Shown: in pieces, positions 12,792 to 13,990 of the stretch
Position numbering within the stretch: position 1 is the first letter of the stretch
How the letters are laid out: each line of letters begins with the position of its first letter
NCBI GenBank assembly: GCA_023431285.1
Contig: JAEYXN010000156.1
Location: 1 to 13,990, forward strand
Reading direction: 5' to 3'
DNA: 13,990 nucleotides
DNA from: Bacteroidota bacterium
GTDB taxonomy: Bacteria; Bacteroidota; Bacteroidia; Cytophagales; Cyclobacteriaceae
Notes under the pieces: generated by a model
The model's input: only the letters and a program-made list of their open reading frames with translations
Told to the model about the DNA's origin: nothing
Databases searched by the model: none
Translations under genes and position numbers: made by a program

Positions 12792-13990
12792 ATGAGAATC
12801 ATTACTTTTTTAGCAGCCTGTTTACTGTCATTCATATCGGCTGCGCAGGATACAACCCGACTTTCTCTCCTGTTTGCGGGTGATGTGATGGGTCACGACT
12901 CGCAGATCGCGTCAGCGTATAATAAGTCCGCAGGAGTTTACGACTATACTTCATGTTTTGAACGCCTGGTCCCCTTCGTCAAGACACCTGATCTGGCCAT
13001 TACAAATCTTGAAGTAACGCTTGCTGGACCTCCCTATAAAGGATATCCGCAGTTTAGCAGCCCCGACGCACTGGCCATTGCGTTGAAGTCGATGGGATTC
13101 GATGCACTGGTTACCTCCAATAATCATTGTGTAGATCGCGGGAAGAAAGGTCTTGAAAGAACGATTCGCGTACTGGACTCTCTGAACATCCCGCATACAG
13201 GAACCTTCAAAGACAGCGCAGAGAGGGCCAGGAAATATCCGTTGATGATATATAAGAACGGCTTTTCACTCGCGCTGCTGAATTATACCTACGGTACTAA
13301 CGGTTTGCCTGTACGCCATCCGAATATCGTTAATATGCTCGACACTGCGGTGATGAGGAAAGATCTTCTCTTAGCAAAAGCAGCAAAACCCGATGTCATA
13401 ATAGTCTTTACTCACTGGGGTAACGAATATCAGAGCCTTCCTTCTGCATCACAAAAAATGATCACAGAGTTTTGCTTCCGCCACGGGGCCCAACTTGTCA
13501 TCGGAGCACATCCTCATGTGATACAACCGATGGAATGGAGAAAGGAAAAGAATCAGTTTGTCGCTTACTCATTGGGAAACTTCGTATCAGGACAACGCAA
13601 GCGCTACACGGACGGAGGATCCCTTGCTTATCTTGAGCTGGAGAAGATTGTTTTCAAACCCGATAGCTCCATTACGAGGATTGACTCCGCGGGTTATTAC
13701 CTGGCATGGGTTCATCGTACCGCCGATGCCGCGAAAGATTATTATATGATTCCAGCAGCAGGAAACACATCCGCCCACCTGAAATTCATCAAGACACCGG
13801 AAGCACAGGAAGCATATCGTTTGTTCCTTGAAGACTCCAGGGCACTATCCCGAAAGCATAATAAAAATGTAAATGAAATCACCAGCGTGCCCGCCCCTGA
13901 GAAACCAGTCTACAAAGTTTTATTGCTGACCACCAATGAGGGCGAAGATCCATGGACCATTCTTACCGACCGAAACTTATATCTCTGGGG
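12792..13990 (+). CDS. CapA-family protein (metallophosphatase fold), 3' end outside window
   Basis: Open from ATG 12792 to the right edge: 399 codons with no stop. Residues 1-18 (MRIITFLAACLLSFISAA) form a signal peptide. The CapA/PGA_cap domain follows: LLFAGDVMGHDSQ (26-38), TNLEVTL, TSNNHCVDRGKKG, TGTF, a TYGTNG segment, VIIVFTHWGNEYQ, LVIGAHPHVIQPMEW and AYSLGNFVSGQ, which are the expected metal-binding and fold motifs. Family members include the poly-gamma-glutamate capsule protein CapA, but most, like this one, have no capsule operon beside them and an unknown substrate. After the catalytic domain there is a polar linker (RKHNKNVNEITSVPAPEKP) and the start of another segment, VYKVLLLTT, suggesting an extra C-terminal domain. 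It follows pdeM by 14 bases. The stop and true length are not visible. Confidence 0.92.
   Translation, partial: MRIITFLAACLLSFISAAQDTTRLSLLFAGDVMGHDSQIASAYNKSAGVYDYTSCFERLVPFVKTPDLAITNLEVTLAGPPYKGYPQFSSPDALAIALKSMGFDALVTSNNHCVDRGKKGLERTIRVLDSLNIPHTGTFKDSAERARKYPLMIYKNGFSLALLNYTYGTNGLPVRHPNIVNMLDTAVMRKDLLLAKAAKPDVIIVFTHWGNEYQSLPSASQKMITEFCFRHGAQLVIGAHPHVIQPMEWRKEKNQFVAYSLGNFVSGQRKRYTDGGSLAYLELEKIVFKPDSSITRIDSAGYYLAWVHRTADAAKDYYMIPAAGNTSAHLKFIKTPEAQEAYRLFLEDSRALSRKHNKNVNEITSVPAPEKPVYKVLLLTTNEGEDPWTILTDRNLYLW

Noticed and set aside
1..13990. CRISPR array, tRNA or rRNA, insertion sequence ends, phage genes
   Set aside because: No regularly spaced repeats, cloverleaf-like segments, transposase motifs or terminal inverted repeats were found by reading; nearly all bases are accounted for by intact genes.

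Overview
The window looks like a chromosomal segment of a pigmented member of the Bacteroidota, probably near the Cytophagales. This is inferred from gene content (FtsX-type permease, fused CrtYc/CrtYd-type lycopene cyclase, ligase-associated helicase and phosphoesterase), from a TAnnTTTG-like promoter element, and from the scarcity of Shine-Dalgarno sites. No tRNA, rRNA, CRISPR array, insertion sequence or phage gene was seen.

Layout. (1) 1-736, plus strand: the 3' part of an FtsX/MacB-type ABC transporter permease. (2) 863-1162, plus: an unrecognised 99-residue lysine-rich protein with an 18-residue internal repeat and a strong terminator at 1181-1213. (3) 7624 down to 1194, minus: a tightly packed carotenoid and light-protection operon, ECF sigma factor > crtI > crtB > idi > DNA photolyase > SRPBCC protein > crtZ > crtY. 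(4) 8656-7790, minus, just upstream of that operon: a MerR-type regulator with a C-terminal cobalamin-binding domain (CarH/LitR class). (5) 8792-11248, plus: a ligase-associated DEXH-box helicase. (6) 12077-11316, minus: a secreted alpha/beta hydrolase. (7) 12127-12777, plus: the ligase-associated metallophosphoesterase PdeM. (8) 12792 to the right edge, plus: a CapA-family protein with a signal peptide, cut by the window end.

How it fits together. Idi balances IPP and DMAPP, CrtB makes phytoene, CrtI desaturates it to lycopene, CrtY cyclises it to beta-carotene and CrtZ hydroxylates that to zeaxanthin. The photolyase in the same operon repairs UV damage using light. The cobalamin-binding MerR protein is a candidate light sensor and repressor, and the ECF sigma factor a candidate activator. 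The 165-base gap between the MerR gene and the sigma gene carries two palindromes of identical form, TGTTTAA-N16-TTAAACA, exactly 63 bp apart. One overlaps a good -7 promoter element and abuts the sigma start codon. These are the best operator candidates in the window and its most interesting feature.

The helicase and PdeM belong to a known DNA-repair neighbourhood that usually also contains an ATP-dependent DNA ligase and an exonuclease. Neither is inside this window, and a secreted hydrolase lies in opposite orientation between the two genes.
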